Below, piece after piece: positions 32,203 through 44,756 of a DNA stretch of 64,000 nucleotides. This DNA is from Oncomelania hupensis (lineage: Eukaryota; Mollusca; Gastropoda; Littorinimorpha; Pomatiopsidae): the NCBI GenBank assembly GCA_036898135.1, contig CM072517.1, forward strand, positions 63,060,269 to 63,124,268. The letters run 5' to 3'. The notes below the pieces were generated by a model that saw nothing but the letters and a program-made list of their open reading frames with translations, made no database searches and was not told the origin of the DNA. Numbering within the stretch: position 1 is the first letter of the stretch; each line of letters starts with the position of its first letter. A program made the translations under genes and the position numbers.

Positions 32203-34240
32203 TATTTTTGTTTCTTGTCGTAAATATGAACAGTAGTATTACATACAGTAAGGAAAATTAAATTTTGTTTTTAAATTGTGACTTGATATTGAAATTAAGC
32301 AAAGAAAGCGGCGGTACCTTTAAGTTTAAAAGGTACACAGCGAAATACTGAGATGGTAAACATACATATGACTTTAATAGTAAGCACTGGGTTTACTATT
32401 GAATTGTTCTTTTGTTATAAACAGTTGCATTGTCGAACAGTCTACCTTGTGACCTGTCTACCTGTCTTCATTCATGAACTACACCAGTGCCTCAGAAGCG
32501 GCAATATCAGCATCTGTCGTCTATTTGTCAAAACGTTCTTTGTCGTGTCTGTCATTGATCTGCCAAGCATTTTTGGATCATGATTAAAAAACCCATAATG
32601 CTGGCATTGCAAACGTTCATAGTCCATCATGATCAAATCATCACAATCTTGTATTGGTAATTTCCTCATGTTGCCATCTGACAAACGGAAATTTATTTTG
32701 ACACTTTTGTGCCACTCCGTCATTATTTCAGAACTGTCATCATCATAAACCCATCAAAGTAAAAAGAATAATTCATAATGGATCACGATTTCATAAAGTT
32801 AATGATGTTTTAAATTAACCCACCTTTCTTAAAGGATTGTAATTTCATTAAATTCGCCATTAATCATTGAAGTGTATAACTGGCCTTGTTCATTTAAGAC
32901 TGGTTAGTCATTCACTCAGTCATATATTATTCATCTAACCAGTCATTCCTAGTCTTGTGCCATCCGCACTATTTACATTCCTCACATTAGAATTTGTAAT
33001 GGTCTACGCACAACTGTTACATTTATAACCTGTGTATTTCTCGTCTTTTGTTTTCAGATCGCTTTTTGTGAGAATTGTGACATTTTCTGGAATGATTAAT
33101 GTTTTTTGGTCAGTTGATTTACTTGTAGGCGGTCTACATTTGAAGTAGCATTCAGTAATGAATTTTGTAGTTTAACACAGGTGTTTTTTAATTTTTCTGT
33201 TTTCTGCGGTGAATCATGAAGCTTATTTAATATGAAGAGAAATGCTCTCTTGTGCGCTCTTGGAATGGGTAGAATTTTCTTTAGTAGAAAGGTATTTTTT
33301 TGAGTGAAAAAATATTTGTGCAAGTTTGCAGGTGCGATAATTAATTGCAGGCCGTTTTGTTGTTGTTGTTGTTGGGTTTTTGTGTGCATTATTTACAATG
33401 TTTGTATTAAAATTGCTCTAGCTTTTGCTTCGGTTGTGGTTAGTGCTTTGTCATAGCACGTTTTTCTCCAAGAATTATTTCACAATATGTGAATCATTTA
33501 CAGATGAAATTGGTTCACATTTTGAATTGAGAAGCAGTGATTTGTTTTTTGGAGGGAGGAGAAGGAGGGGAGGGGTGGGGGGTATTGCCTTGTTTTTGTT
33601 TGTTTTCTTTTGTTGACTGACCATGTTTGATTTTTGTGAACTGAATTCATCAGTCTTTTTTTTTCCCCTTCCCTCTCACCTTCCCCCTCCCTCCCTTCTA
33701 CCATCCTCCCCTCTTCCCTCCCCACATGAAATGTGGGCTATGTGAACACCTGATACTAGTCCGAATAATTCAGCCCTGTACTTTTATTTTTCTCTTTCTC
33801 TTCCCCACAGAACATTAAGGTTGAATTTGATTTGATTTGATTTGACACGATTTTGTATAATACTTGTAAAGTAAACCGTGTCTTTTGTTGAAGATGACGT
33901 TTTATATTTTATTTCACAAGTATGTGGACATTGCGAGAAGGGTTTTATATATTATTCTTTGAAAGTGGAATGGTTATCGATGGGTTTCAGATGGAGTAAA
34001 TGATTGCATGTAAAGGAAATGTTATTTGGTGCAGTTTGATTTTATTTTTATTTTTATGAGGCTGTGCTCAAATGACTAAGAATTCCAGAACATTGTACAA
34101 ATGATTGAAGGAATAAAGACGACAGATCAAAAAATTCTGTGTTTTACAGTTTATGTGCTAGTGTGTATGTGACTGTAGTGACTGTGTGTGTTTTATATAA
34201 AGTGCATTGACAAAGGGCACAAGTTATATATATATATATA
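32203..34240. other. no gene seen
   Basis: Unique AT-rich sequence and polypyrimidine tracts. An AATAAA at 34112-34117 is the last such signal before the LINE cluster and could end a very long LNX 3' UTR. Confidence 0.35.
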
Positions 34241-34289
34241 TATTTTTATATTTTTTTTACTTTTTGTACTTATCATTCTTCTACTACTA

Positions 34290-34446
34290 CCTCTACTACT
34301 TCAGCTGGTGAAGTAGATGTCAACACCATGACCACCACCTTCAACTCAGCTGTGACAGATGCCGCCACTGAGATCCTTGGCAAGCACCACCCAAGAAGAA
34401 ACCGTGGATCACATCTGAACTTTTGGACCTGTGTGAAAAAACGAAG
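34290..34446 (+). mobile_element. LINE fragment, left part of a split copy
   Basis: Plus-strand translation gives TFNSAVTDAATEILGKHHP and then, with a frameshift, residues like ELLDLCEK. This is the endonuclease-RT linker of a LINE. The continuation is at 35866-35985, across a LINE in opposite orientation. Confidence 0.6.
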
Positions 34447-35866
34447 TTAAGTTAGTTAATGCCCGTCACCCCTGCCAGGGTATGGGCCACCAATAACAGC
34501 TCTCCAGAGTCCTCTGTCCTGTGCCATTCTTTCTAACTGACTCCACGTGTAGCCCATCTTGGCGGTGTCGGCCTCAAGGTCGCGTCGCCAGGTGTTCCTT
34601 GGACGGCCTCTCTTTCGCTTTCCCTGGGGGTTCCACTTCAGCGCCTGCCGGGTGACGTTCACCGCTCGTTCGCGTAGGGTATGCCCTATCCAGCGCCATC
34701 TCCTTTTCCTGATTTCATCTTCAGCAGGGAGTTGGCGGGTCCTTTCCCAAAGGTTGGCGTTGCTGATGGTGTCGGGCCAGCGGATCTGGGGAATCCTTTT
34801 GAGGCAACTGTTGATGAAGGACTGGACTTTTTTGATGGTGGTCTTGGTTGTCCTCCATGTCCCTGCTCCATACAGTAAGACTAACTTCACATTGGAGTTG
34901 AATACTCGTATCTTGGTGGCCAAAGACAGCTGTCTGGAGGTCCAGATGTTCTTGAGCTGAATGAAGACAGCTCTTGCTTTGCCGATCTTAGCCTTGATGA
35001 CCGCATCTGTGCCGCCCTGCTGATCAATGATGCTACCCAGGTAGGTGAAGGACTGCACTTCTTCCAAGGGACTTCCATTCACGATGACTAGTTTGGTACT
35101 GATGGAGTTGATCTTCAGGATCTTGCTCTTGACCTTGTGGATGTTGAGGCAGGCCTCCGACGATGTGGCCGCCACTGCATTTGTCTTCTCTTGCAGCTGC
35201 TGTTGGCTATGGGAAAGAAGAGCAAGGTCGTCAGCGAAGTCCAGGTCATCGAGCTGGTTCCACCGAGTCCATTGGATTCCGTTCCTACTTTCCCTGGTCG
35301 ACCTCTTCTATCTATGGCGATGAGGAAAAGGAAAGGTGACAACAAGCACCCTTGTCGGACTCCGGTTTTCACCTGGAAGTTGTCTGTGAGCTGTCCACCA
35401 TGGATAACTCTGCAGGACATGCCGTTATAGGAGTTCCTGATCAGATTGACCATCTTGGCTGGGATGCCGTAATGTCGAAGGAGCTTCCAGAGGGTATCTC
35501 GATCCACGCTGTCAAACGCCTTCTCACAGTCGACGAAGTTGATATACAACGGCGAGTTCCATTCCAGGGACTGCTCCACTATGATGCGGAGCGTTGCAAT
35601 CTGGTCCGTGCAGGATCTTTTCTGTCGGAAGCCTGCCTGCTTGTCTCGTAACTGTGGGTCGACAGTATCCTTCATCCTCTCCAAAAGGACCCGGTTGAAG
35701 ACCTTCCCAGGCACAGATAGAAGTGAGATGCCCCTGTAGTTGTTACAGTTGCTGAGGTCACCTTTCTTGGGAAGCTTGATCAGGAAACCTTCCTTCCAGT
35801 CTGCCGGAACATCTTCTTTCTCCCAGATCCTCTCAAAGAGTGGGTACAGCATCTCCACTGACGCGT
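34447..35866 (-). mobile_element. LINE, RT to C-terminus, minus strand
   Basis: Two overlapping minus-strand frames join by a frameshift near 35130-35230. The first has LPKKGDLSNCNNYRGISLLS, DKQAGFRQKRSCTDQIATLR, NFVDCEKAFDSVD and GVRQGCLLSPFLF. The catalytic box [11 protein letters not shown] lies at the frameshift, near 35230. The second runs through [11 protein letters not shown] to a basic C-terminus ([20 protein letters not shown]) and a stop at 34456. It is a second LINE family, distinct from the (GGATA)n one. Upstream endonuclease sequence is absent. Imperfectly matching sequences GTGTGAAAAAACGAAG and GCGTGAAACGGAG border it and may be a decayed target duplication. Confidence 0.8.
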
Positions 35867-35985
35867 GAAACGGAGATGAAAAAGAAAAAGAACACCTCAC
35901 GGGGAGCTAGCTGATGCCTACCGAAAAATCAACAATGACATTCGAAAAGGCATGCGCACAGCAAAGGAGAACTGGATAGAAGAGC
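35866..35985 (+). mobile_element. LINE fragment, right part of a split copy
   Basis: Plus-strand frame with DAYRKINNDIRKGMRTAKEN and WIEE, the linker just before RT of the same LINE type as 34290-34446. It is cut off by the (GGATA)n LINE that starts at 35988. Confidence 0.6.
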
Positions 35986-35987
35986 CT

Positions 35988-37640
35988 ATATCTAATCCTA
36001 TCCTATCCTATCCCGTAACTCGGAGGTCAAAGGGGCACCACAGATGATCCTTTAACCAACGTACTCCATCTTTCTCAGCAACTCTGGTGGTTTCGCTCAG
36101 TGTCAAACCAGTCCATTCTCGAATGTTGTCCTCCCACCTCTTTTTTGGTCTCTCTTCTTCAACCTCCTTGCACTGTGCCTTGCAGGATGGTCTTTGTAAG
36201 CCCTGATGCTCTGGTGACGTGGCCATACCATCGGAGTTTCAGTTTTTTCACCACTGTGAGCAGGTCATAGTGTTGTCCAATGGCTTGTTTGATGGTCTGT
36301 CGGACTTCGTCGTTGGTGATGTGCTGGGTATAGGAAATGCCCAGAAGTCTTCTGTAGCACCTCATCTCCATGCTTTGTATTCTTCGTTGTAGATCTGCTG
36401 TGAGGGTCTATGTTTCGCAAGCGTATAGGAAGATAGAGATAACAAGGGAGCGCAGCAGTCTTACCTTGGAATGTAGGATGATGGTCCTGTCTTTCCAAAT
36501 TGATTTCAACCTTGCCAGGGCAGCAGTTGTTTGTGCGATCCTGGAGGGGACTTCCTGTCGGGACCCACTGTCTGATACAAGGGCTCCTAAATATTTGAAG
36601 CTATGCACTGTGTTGAGGGATTGGCCTTGGACTTTGATGTCCGTGTTGATGCCATTGGTGTTGTTGGTCATTATTTTGGTCTTCTCTGCACTTATTTCCA
36701 TTCCATAGGCTCTGGAGGTGGTGTCAAGCCTCTGTACCAACTGTTCAAGTTCTTGTTCCTCTCCAGCCAATTCATCAATGTCATCCGCAAAACGAAGGTT
36801 GGAGATTGCTCTACCCCCTATGCTTATGTGACTTCGTGATCTGCAAGGACATCTGACATGATGCATTCTATGAAGATGTTGGAGAGAGTAGGCTTCCTTG
36901 ACGCACACCGTTTGTTGTTCTGAACCAGTTTCCGATGGCGCTGTTATGGAGGACTACACTGGTAGCCTTGTCATACAGGCTTTTGATGACTTCAATAATT
37001 TTAGGGCTGATGTACACTCTCTCATGGTTGCCCACAGAGCTGCATGCCAGACTCGATCAAACGCCTTCTTGAAGTCTACGAACACATGATATAGATGTTG
37101 CTGGTGCTGTAGGTATTTCTCGCAGATTATTCTGAGGTTGAAAATCTGTTCATTGGTACTTCGCCCTGCCCTGAATCCTGCTTGTTCTTCAGCTATGATT
37201 TGTTCAGCTCGGGGTTTCAACCTGTTGAGTATTATTTTCACGAGGACCTTGCTGGGATGGCTGATGAGGCTGATGGTGCGGTAATTTTCACAGGATAGAA
37301 GGTTACCTTTTTTGGGAAGAGTGATGACAAGCGACTGGGTCCATGGTGTAGGCCACTCCCCACTCTGTCAGATCTTGTTACAGATAATGGTGAGGGGGGG
37401 CACTATCATCGCTTCCCCTCCAGCTTGCAGCAATTCCTCGGGTATGTTGTCCACTCCCGCTGGCTTCCCCATCGATCTTTAGTGATTGCACTGCTGCCTC
37501 AACTTCTTCTCGGAGAATTGGGAGGATTTCTTCCTCTTCTCTGTCCTGGGGACATGCTAGTACTGATGGGTCTCCGTTTGGTTTGTGGTTGTAAAGATCG
37601 GACAGTAGGCCTACTCTGTCCATCAATCCAAGACTTCTTG
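35988..37640 (-). mobile_element. longest copy of the (GGATA)n LINE
   Basis: Minus strand, beginning with (TATCC)n at 35995-36012 on the plus strand. It reaches further 5' than copy 1: EEVEAAVQSLK, then PKKG-like and NYR-like motifs in broken frames, then AEEQAGFRAGRSTNEQIFNL, DFKKAFDRVWH, FADDIDELAGEEQELEQLVQ, KTKIMTNNTNGINTDIKVQG and ITNDEVRQTI. Several frameshifts and a deletion around GVRQG make it non-functional. The endonuclease is missing. Confidence 0.85.
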
Positions 37641-38097
37641 TTCTTCTGTAGGCCTAAGGCATATAACATATAATAGACCCTTAACTACATAGGTGAAAGT
37701 TTCCGCTTAAATATACCGTTTGGGCGGCGGATTCGCTTCTCCAAAGACAGTTAAAGGGAGACGCGTCACAGGCATAGGCGCTCGCGTGTCCAGATACAAG
37801 CGCGCGCGCCTGTGGTCTGATCACGCTCCGTCAGAATTCCTACTTGCCTGCGGTCCGATGGCAATCGGCTCGGTATCGTGCGATTAGAGCCGGTTCTATT
37901 CTGCTGTGCAAAATCGGCCCCGATTGTAAACTTCCAACCAATCAGAATGCGTCCCGTGTTCATTGTCAACTTGGCGGCACAAACGATGCTGATGACAGGT
38001 AACAGGCTGGGAAGTCTCGTCTTTCGTAGGCCTCAATTAGGCCTACATACTATATATGCATACCTATGACTAGGAGGCCCTAATTAAAGTGGTGGTT
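37641..38097. other. no gene seen, CpG-richer
   Basis: A locally CpG-richer stretch (37740-37960) without a supported exon. It could be a promoter or an older repeat. Confidence 0.3.
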
Positions 38098-38165
38098 CAC
38101 CCGTCCCCTATACGCTTGATGTGTCCGGGGACGTAAATTTACTATTAAAAAAAAAAAAAAAAAAG
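38098..38165 (+). repeat. short repeat C with poly(A)
   Basis: CGTCCCCTATACGCTTGATG followed by TGTCCGGGGACGT and an A-tract. The CGTCCCC/GGGGACG arms can pair. A reverse-complement copy lies at 62522-62606. Confidence 0.7.
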
Positions 38166-38342
38166 GATGCCCTAGGAGTAACCGAAAGGTCGCTGGTTCG
38201 AATCCCGGATTGGTCAACGTGTGATCATATTATTTTCCCCTTTACCAACAACTGGCCCGCTGGTGTCAGTATAAATCGGTCCAGTAGTCACCTATATGCG
38301 AAAGTGTCGTGTGACTATAATCTACAAACAACAACAACAACA
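38166..38342 (+). mobile_element. tRNA-Thr-like SINE, copy 2
   Basis: Same sequence as 2425-2580 from the B box (GGTTCGAATCCCGG) to the tail, which here is (AAC)n-like. The A-box part is lost and replaced by repeat C. Confidence 0.85.
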
Positions 38343-39583
38343 GGAGACCCACGAGTTTACATAGACGAAATAAAATACTTCAGAGCCTGTGATGTAACCC
38401 GCGATGTTTTGTATGGTTTTGTATTTGGTTTTCCATTACGTTTTTATTTTTAAATAGTTTTTGTAGCATGTAGAGACATTATTTCTGCTGTGGTTTCAGA
38501 CTAGATGGTGAGCTGTTGGATGGGGGAGATCGTGTACACTGATACTAGTGAAAGTAAATATAAACAATACACATTCGACCTGATCGGAAACGTGTGGCAG
38601 TGCTATCGGTTTTGGAGTCCGACCCGATCGCACTTCAATCGAAACGGATCCGAAACCCGATCTAGAATCGGCCTTCAAACCGGTATGTGTGGCGGGGAGC
38701 TGTACGCTTTTTACCACTTTGCTACCTACTTTCAGCGTGCTAGGCCACTGTGTCTAGACCCAGAACTATGAATACAGTCGTTGGCCGTAACTCCTTCTAC
38801 TTCCACTTCTCTCTTTAATGTTGACTGAATTAAGTGAACGATTTCTTTACAACTATCGTGCTGTACTGAAGTGCACGCATTCAGGTAGGCGTTGGCGTAC
38901 AGTTGACTGAAATGAGAAAGGAAAAAAATACCAAAAACAGCAGCCCCGAGTTGCCTAGAATAAAAGCTCCACAAAGCGCTTGCGATTGCTACACACGAAC
39001 TATTTTTGCGTATGGGCAACCGTTTGCCATAAGCGAGCGCTTTTAAAATTGCACAGCACATGTTAAACTGCACAACATCCAATCAAAGTAAGTTGGCTGA
39101 AAGTGGAAGTTACTATCAATCGCATTGACGACACAATAATACTATTAAATATAAATACTAATTCATACCGATTACACATAAACATAATTAAAACGTCAAA
39201 TAACAAGTACACAAATTTTTACCAGACTGTAAATGACAAAACGTCCTCCCTTGCTAATTTACAGTGTAACACATCGCCATTCGCAAATCGAAAGCCCGTC
39301 TCTCTGGCCGCCATCTTTTTCTCTGTGCAAACAACCTTTAGAGACCGCTACAGAGCGCTCTCCGCAGGCATAAGGTTGCCCAGACTTTCCGCCAAAATAG
39401 CAAAGACGGTAGAACAATAAGACGGGCAACTCCTTCTATACATAGAAGCCGAGGGCAAGGACTAGGTTATTTCCCTTGGCTTGTAGACGAAAAGTTCATT
39501 AAGGACTACAAGGAACAGTGTCATTATAGTATTAAATTGATGTGATCGTGCATTCTGTAATATTTAACAACTGTTGATTTTTT

Positions 39584-39585
<2 letters not shown>
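38343..39585. other. no gene seen
   Basis: Unique sequence with no supported exon. A YY1-like GGCCGCCATCTTT occurs at 39306-39317, so a promoter is possible. Confidence 0.3.
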
Positions 39586-39644
<59 letters not shown>

Positions 39645-39672
39645 TTAGTAGTAGTAGTAGTAGTAGTAGTGT

Positions 39673-39721
<49 letters not shown>
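39586..39721. repeat. (TAA)n-(TAG)n compound microsatellite
   Basis: (TAA)n to about 39642 switches to (TAG)n up to 39721 with one GTT interruption. Confidence 0.95.
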
Positions 39722-39722
<1 letters not shown>

Positions 39723-39889
39723 TTACTGTTAATTTTTTATTTTATATAGATTTTATTGTTTTGTCTTCTATGAAATAAAATAAAGTTCATATTTGAAAAA
39801 AAAAATCAAACCTGGCACTGTTATTTCTTCAGTGCGTTTCTTCTGTACTTTGCAGTGTTATGTTTCTTCTATCTTTCGTGTCTGATACT

Positions 39890-39992
<103 letters not shown>

Positions 39993-40229
39993 GTAATACT
40001 GGATGCCATATACGCGCCTTTCCCCAAATCAATCAGGCTCAAAGAGCGGCGATCTGTACCAACATACACGCTCGCCTGTCTCATCCACCCTCACCACACA
40101 AACACAACAAATACACATCCATCACTCAAACAGGTGGTGTAAAGGCATGGAGATCGCTATTGGAAGACGGAAAGAAAATCGAATTTTAATTTTGAAATGT
40201 TATATTGACTGCGTCCAGTACCATTATTG

Positions 40230-40367
40230 AAGGGAGGGAGGAAACCAAAGAAAACCTCGGTGATCTCAATAGTCTCGTACCTAAGTCACATACGTTCGCC
40301 CCTTGCCGGAATCGAACCCGCGACCTTCGGCATATGAAACCGGCAACTAATCCACTGCGCCACGAGG

Positions 40368-40369
<2 letters not shown>
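40230..40369 (-). mobile_element. SINE with tRNA-Met-like head
   Basis: On the minus strand it starts GGCCTCGTGGCGCAGTGGAT (A box) and has GGTTCGATTCC (B box). The acceptor ends pair at about six of seven positions and the anticodon loop TTCATAT carries CAT. The body continues to about 40230. Surrounding context (abuts (GA)n) and acceptor mismatch argue for a SINE rather than a working tRNA. Confidence 0.75.

Positions 40370-40454
<85 letters not shown>
40370..40454. repeat. (GA)n microsatellite
   Basis: Uninterrupted GA repeat directly upstream of the SINE head; produces spurious poly-RE frames. Confidence 0.95.
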
Positions 40455-40455
<1 letters not shown>

Positions 40456-42150
40456 GATTGTTATTCGTCTACGCCCTAAGGGACAGTACTCTATATCCGG
40501 GATCGTTCATAAGCCTCAAGTTGTCTGTCTTATTGTTCTACCGTCATTGAAAATAGATATACTTGTGAAATTGTACGTAACGTTACGTAGAGCCCTGCCT
40601 AGGAAACTCGCGGCCGCATATAATCGTCGCTGGTTTAAGCTACATGTACATTTGGTGATATTAAAAAATACATAAATAAATAAATTAAAAAAGCCCAGGC
40701 CAATAAGCATAACGTTGAGAGACGCCCATTTAATCAGTTATTCAACTTGTAGTTACCATGCAATGCGACAATAATTCACATTATGTACAGTTCTTGTATC
40801 ACCATCCGTCAGTCTATAAGTGTTTTATGGGGTTCTCGTTTGAAATAAAACCTGCTCCGAGACAGAACAGCCATTCAAAGACCGACATATTTCACGACAC
40901 GATATCAAAGGATTCATATTACAAAGAAGGCGAGTGGCTTCTTCCAAAGTGAATAAAAATGTTCAAAGTAGGGAAGTATGGTAAAAGGTTGATGACTTCA
41001 TGATACTTTATTCATTAAAACAAATTTAAATGTAGCTCCATAGAAAGCGCCCTAGTTTGAAACTGCTGTGACATAGCTTTTTAATTTTTGTTTTTTTTTT
41101 AATGTAAAAAAAAAAAACTTTCAGATTTTTTATGATTGAAAAGCTATTCCTAGGAGATATTGTTTTATCACAAGTAGAAAAGGCAATTTATGTAGAAATC
41201 TTCATTTAGGACACTGAGTAACAGTGAGTTATCTGTTTTGGATAGTACATTGCACCTTCAATATAGGGTAATAGGGATGTGGGAAGAAGTAAGAGGGGGT
41301 AAGAAAGGTACCGGGGGGTTCGGCTGCCTCACCGTACACCCCCCACCCCCCACCACCCTCTTCCACTCCCGCCTCTGTTACTATCAGATAGTAGTGCCCC
41401 GTCTTTTGTTGTACAAGTCTCACGTAATGATTGCACTTGCTGTACAAATGATAATCGTAGTCACAAAAGCCATTTCTACGCGGTACGTTTATGATATATC
41501 TAAGCAACTTTCCACATCTGGTATTCAAGAACATTATTTCGCCTGCATCGGACGAATTAATTGCAAATTACCACCTCCCCTCCCCCCCCCCCCCCCCATC
41601 TCCTCTCCCCCTACCCTGTCCCATCTAGCATTTGTGATGTCATAAATGTTACGAATCGCTGTTTGGTTTTTTGTTTGTTTTTCTCAAAATCTTGCCAAAC
41701 GTTTGACTTTGAACGGCAGAAATTCTTTTTTTCCCATGTTATTTACCGATTATTTGTAAGTCAAACACCTAACGTTAAGTTAGTGGGTGAAAATATAAAA
41801 TATTACATTTCTACTCGCGAGAGATTTTACGCGACACTTTTCGTGAAAAATGGTTAGAGTTTTTTTGCATTGTGATACAACATTATTATTGTACATGTTC
41901 ATTGTCTCAGCTTTCTTTGTTTTCATTGCTTTATTATTTTGAATCAGCGTTTCAATGTGCTTTAGAAAACAGCTCTTGGATTGACGTTTGAGTAATTTTA
42001 ATTTTCTGTCGTTCTCTTATTACATTCCAACAACAAAATCAACACGCTTGATTAACGCGCACCAACTAACACGGCAGAACAAATCTCTTAAACACATAAC
42101 GTCATCTGTAGGCTAAACTTAGAATCGAATGAAAGGCAAGCAGAAACTTT
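40455..42150. other. no gene seen
   Basis: AT-rich with homopolymer C tracts near 41335 and 41580. No supported exon. Confidence 0.35.
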
Positions 42151-42154
42151 CAAA

Positions 42155-42185
42155 TGACGTCACAAACAAGGGTAGAGTGACGTCA
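42155..42185. promoter_or_regulatory. paired CRE sites
   Basis: Two perfect TGACGTCA palindromes at 42155-42162 and 42178-42185, and a half-variant TGACGTAA at 42261-42268. They lie about 210-240 bp upstream of a candidate start codon at 42396. TGACGTCA is the consensus for CREB/ATF factors. Confidence 0.5.
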
Positions 42186-42395
42186 TGGTAGGCCTTCGTC
42201 AATTCCTCTTTACGACATGGTAGACGTCTCGTCATCCAAGCATTCGTCACTTGTAACGAATGACGTAATCATCCCAAATGGTGTCGGAGTTTTGACGAGC
42301 CGATCCGTTCGACGGTCGTGACTAAGAAGATTCTTGTTGATGACATAGTTCTATTTGTCCACTGTCTCACTGACTACACCCCGCCCTCACTGCAG

Positions 42396-42499
42396 ATGGC
42401 GTGCTCCAACGTCTATCCATCGAGGGCCCCCAGGGTGGAGGAGATTGAAACTTACGAAGATATCGCGGGGGCGCCAAGGAACCGAATATGCAGGGAAGA
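42396..42499 (+). CDS. candidate coding exon of an unknown gene
   Basis: ATG at 42396 opens 34 codons (MACSNVYPSRAPRVEEIETY, then EDIAGAPRNRICRE) that end in a strong donor, AAGA then GTAAGT. The GC content and codon use are gene-like compared with the AT-rich surroundings, and CRE palindromes lie upstream. The bases before the ATG also form a reasonable splice acceptor (pyrimidine-rich then CTGCAG), so it could be internal rather than first. The protein is not recognised and no downstream partner exon was found. Confidence 0.4.
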
Positions 42500-42669
42500 G
42501 TAAGTTCACGTCTTCCGCTCATTTGTGAGGGGCTGGATCTATACATTAGCTTGGTCACAGTTGGTGCTCTACCCGCCATTCATGTCAATTCAGTATTTGG
42601 GTTGTTTTGCAGTTTGTATGAGGGACTTCCTCTTCTTCTTGGTTGTGGACAATCAGCTTCACATTCTAT

Positions 42670-42727
<58 letters not shown>
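42670..42727. repeat. (GAT)n microsatellite
   Basis: Uninterrupted trinucleotide repeat followed by a C-tract and repeat A. Confidence 0.95.
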
Positions 42728-42748
42728 CCCCCCCCCCCCCCCCCGCTA

Positions 42749-43348
42749 GGGGTGCCGGGGGTTTCAGTATAAAGAGTATCCCCACTTTCTGGAAATTTAG
42801 TGCTTTAAATTCCCACTGTCGCTGTCTTTCTCTTTTGTTCTTTCTCATTCCTACTCTGTTCTATCAATCTACTATACTATCTTCTTCTTCTTCGCCAGAC
42901 TAGTCACCTACTTTTTTTCTTGAAAACTCTTCGGGATCAAAACTCCTAATTTGTGTGTGAGGTCTGTTGGATTAGCTTGGGAATATTGGACGCTTTCTAC
43001 CAGGTGGTCACTGGGGCTTCCTATGTTATTATTTGGCAATGTAGGCATTATTATATGTGTGTGTGTTTTGTTCATATTTTATAATGATGTTTGTATTCTA
43101 TTTTGTTTTTGTAAACGGGGGTTCGATAAATTAGAGTATAGCCTCAGCGTCTCCTGCGTGGGATGTCTTTATTGTAAAGTGACCGGCTGGTAGAGTGCAT
43201 TCAGTGTTTACCGAGGGTTGTTTCGGCAGATCTTTTATGCCGATCAAGGGTGAGTCCTCTTTCAGCGAAGTTGTAGTCTTGATTTTTTGGTCCTGATTTG
43301 GCTCGGAAGAGTCCGCTGGACCTAAAGCAATAACCATGTAATATAATG
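42749..43348 (+). repeat. interspersed repeat family A, copy 2
   Basis: Starts GGGGTGCCGGGGGTTTCAGT and ends CCGCTGGACCTAAAGCAATA with an ATG-rich tail. Contains a small insertion near 43240 relative to the other copies. Confidence 0.85.
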
Positions 43349-43475
43349 ATGACGACGTTGATGATGATGATGATGATGATGATAATAATGATGATGAATG
43401 ATGATAAGGAAAAGGAGAATGAGAACGATATAGACTTGTAAAGTGCACAAATCCACATATAAAGCGTGCTCAGGG
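43349..43475 (-). repeat. (ATG)n and a LINE/SINE-type 3' tail
   Basis: On the minus strand, GCACGCTTTATATGTGGATT and CACTTTACAAGTC run into an (ATC)n tail. This resembles the 3' end of CR1/L2-type elements. Confidence 0.45.
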
Positions 43476-43755
43476 CGCGTAAAAAATGAAATTTAATTTT
43501 AAAGATTAAAAAAAAAACAAAAAAAAAACGAACGTCCAGAATACAAATAGCAAGTGCCGGTTAGCACAGTGGAAAACCCTATTTCCTTCTTTATTATATA
43601 GCACAGGCTCAGTCTGAGTGTAGTCTGTGATTATGGTAAGCTACTTTTACTAGGGAAGAAAACCAGTTAGTCAGTGACCAATGTTGTGGTCAGGGATGAT
43701 GGCTTTTCAACAACAGATGGAATGCGGGCAAAAGTGGGTTTCTTCTCCTGATGGC

Positions 43756-44069
43756 ACCAACGACGAAGTAAGACGTACAGACCATCACACGAGCCATTGG
43801 ACAACCCGATGACTTGCTCATAGTGGTGAAGAAACGGAAACTTCGATGGTATGACCACGTCACCAGAATTGTATGCCTTGCAAAGACCATCCTGCAAGGC
43901 ACGATGCAAGGAAACAGAAGAGGAGGGAGACAGAAAAAGAAGGGGGAAGACAACATTCGAGAATGATTTATGTACTGACCTGACACTGAGAGAAAGATGC
44001 TGGTTAAATAGTTAAACTATCATCTGTGGCGCCCCAACGACTTTCGAGTTACGGGATAGGATAGGATAT
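43756..44069 (+). mobile_element. (GGATA)n LINE, 5'-truncated copy
   Basis: Plus-strand 3' end only, matching copy 1 from about 1998 onwards (CACCAACGACGAAGTAAGAC, GGTGAAGAAACGGAAACTTC) and finishing ACGGGATAGGATAGGATATG. Contains small deletions. Confidence 0.85.
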
Positions 44070-44756
44070 GTAGAAGGCCGATCGATGATGCATCCGTTAA
44101 ACATTGCAGAATACCCGACATTCAAAACAGAGCTAGACACTACTTTTTCGACCTGCAGTTTTTGTACTCAGTAGCCTACCTTACCGACACCTGAGATGTC
44201 AATCAAATAATATGATTGCATCAAACAATTTTGGGAACAATGACGCAATCAGGCCGAGTCATCGACCAGTGGCGCAAACAATAGTTTGTGCTCCTTGCAC
44301 GGGTAATGTTTCCCATAATATCCGCTTGACAATGTGCAAGCTTGTAATTCATTATCGTACACAGGGCAATTGGCGCCTTTGGTGTGCATGGCTGTGGTTT
44401 TGAAGGTCTCTCACCTTTTTATTATGTGTCTGCTTGACCTTACAATTCAAGTTTGCTTCAACTGGCAATGGATTTTTTATTTTATTTTATTTTGTCTTTA
44501 GGAGGTCTGAACTTTGTTGTTATGGACTTCTATATTGCTTGAACTGGCAATTGATTTTATATTTTAATTTATTAATGTATATTTTATTTTTGCCATTAGG
44601 AGGTTTGAACATTGTTATTATGGACTTCTACAATATTATTTTGCTTGACTTTCCAATGTACAAAATTATAATCTTTCGTATGACTGTCATTACACGACTA
44701 CCTTGATCATCTGGAATTTAGAACATCCCCACGTGCACAATGAATCTCATGATCAA

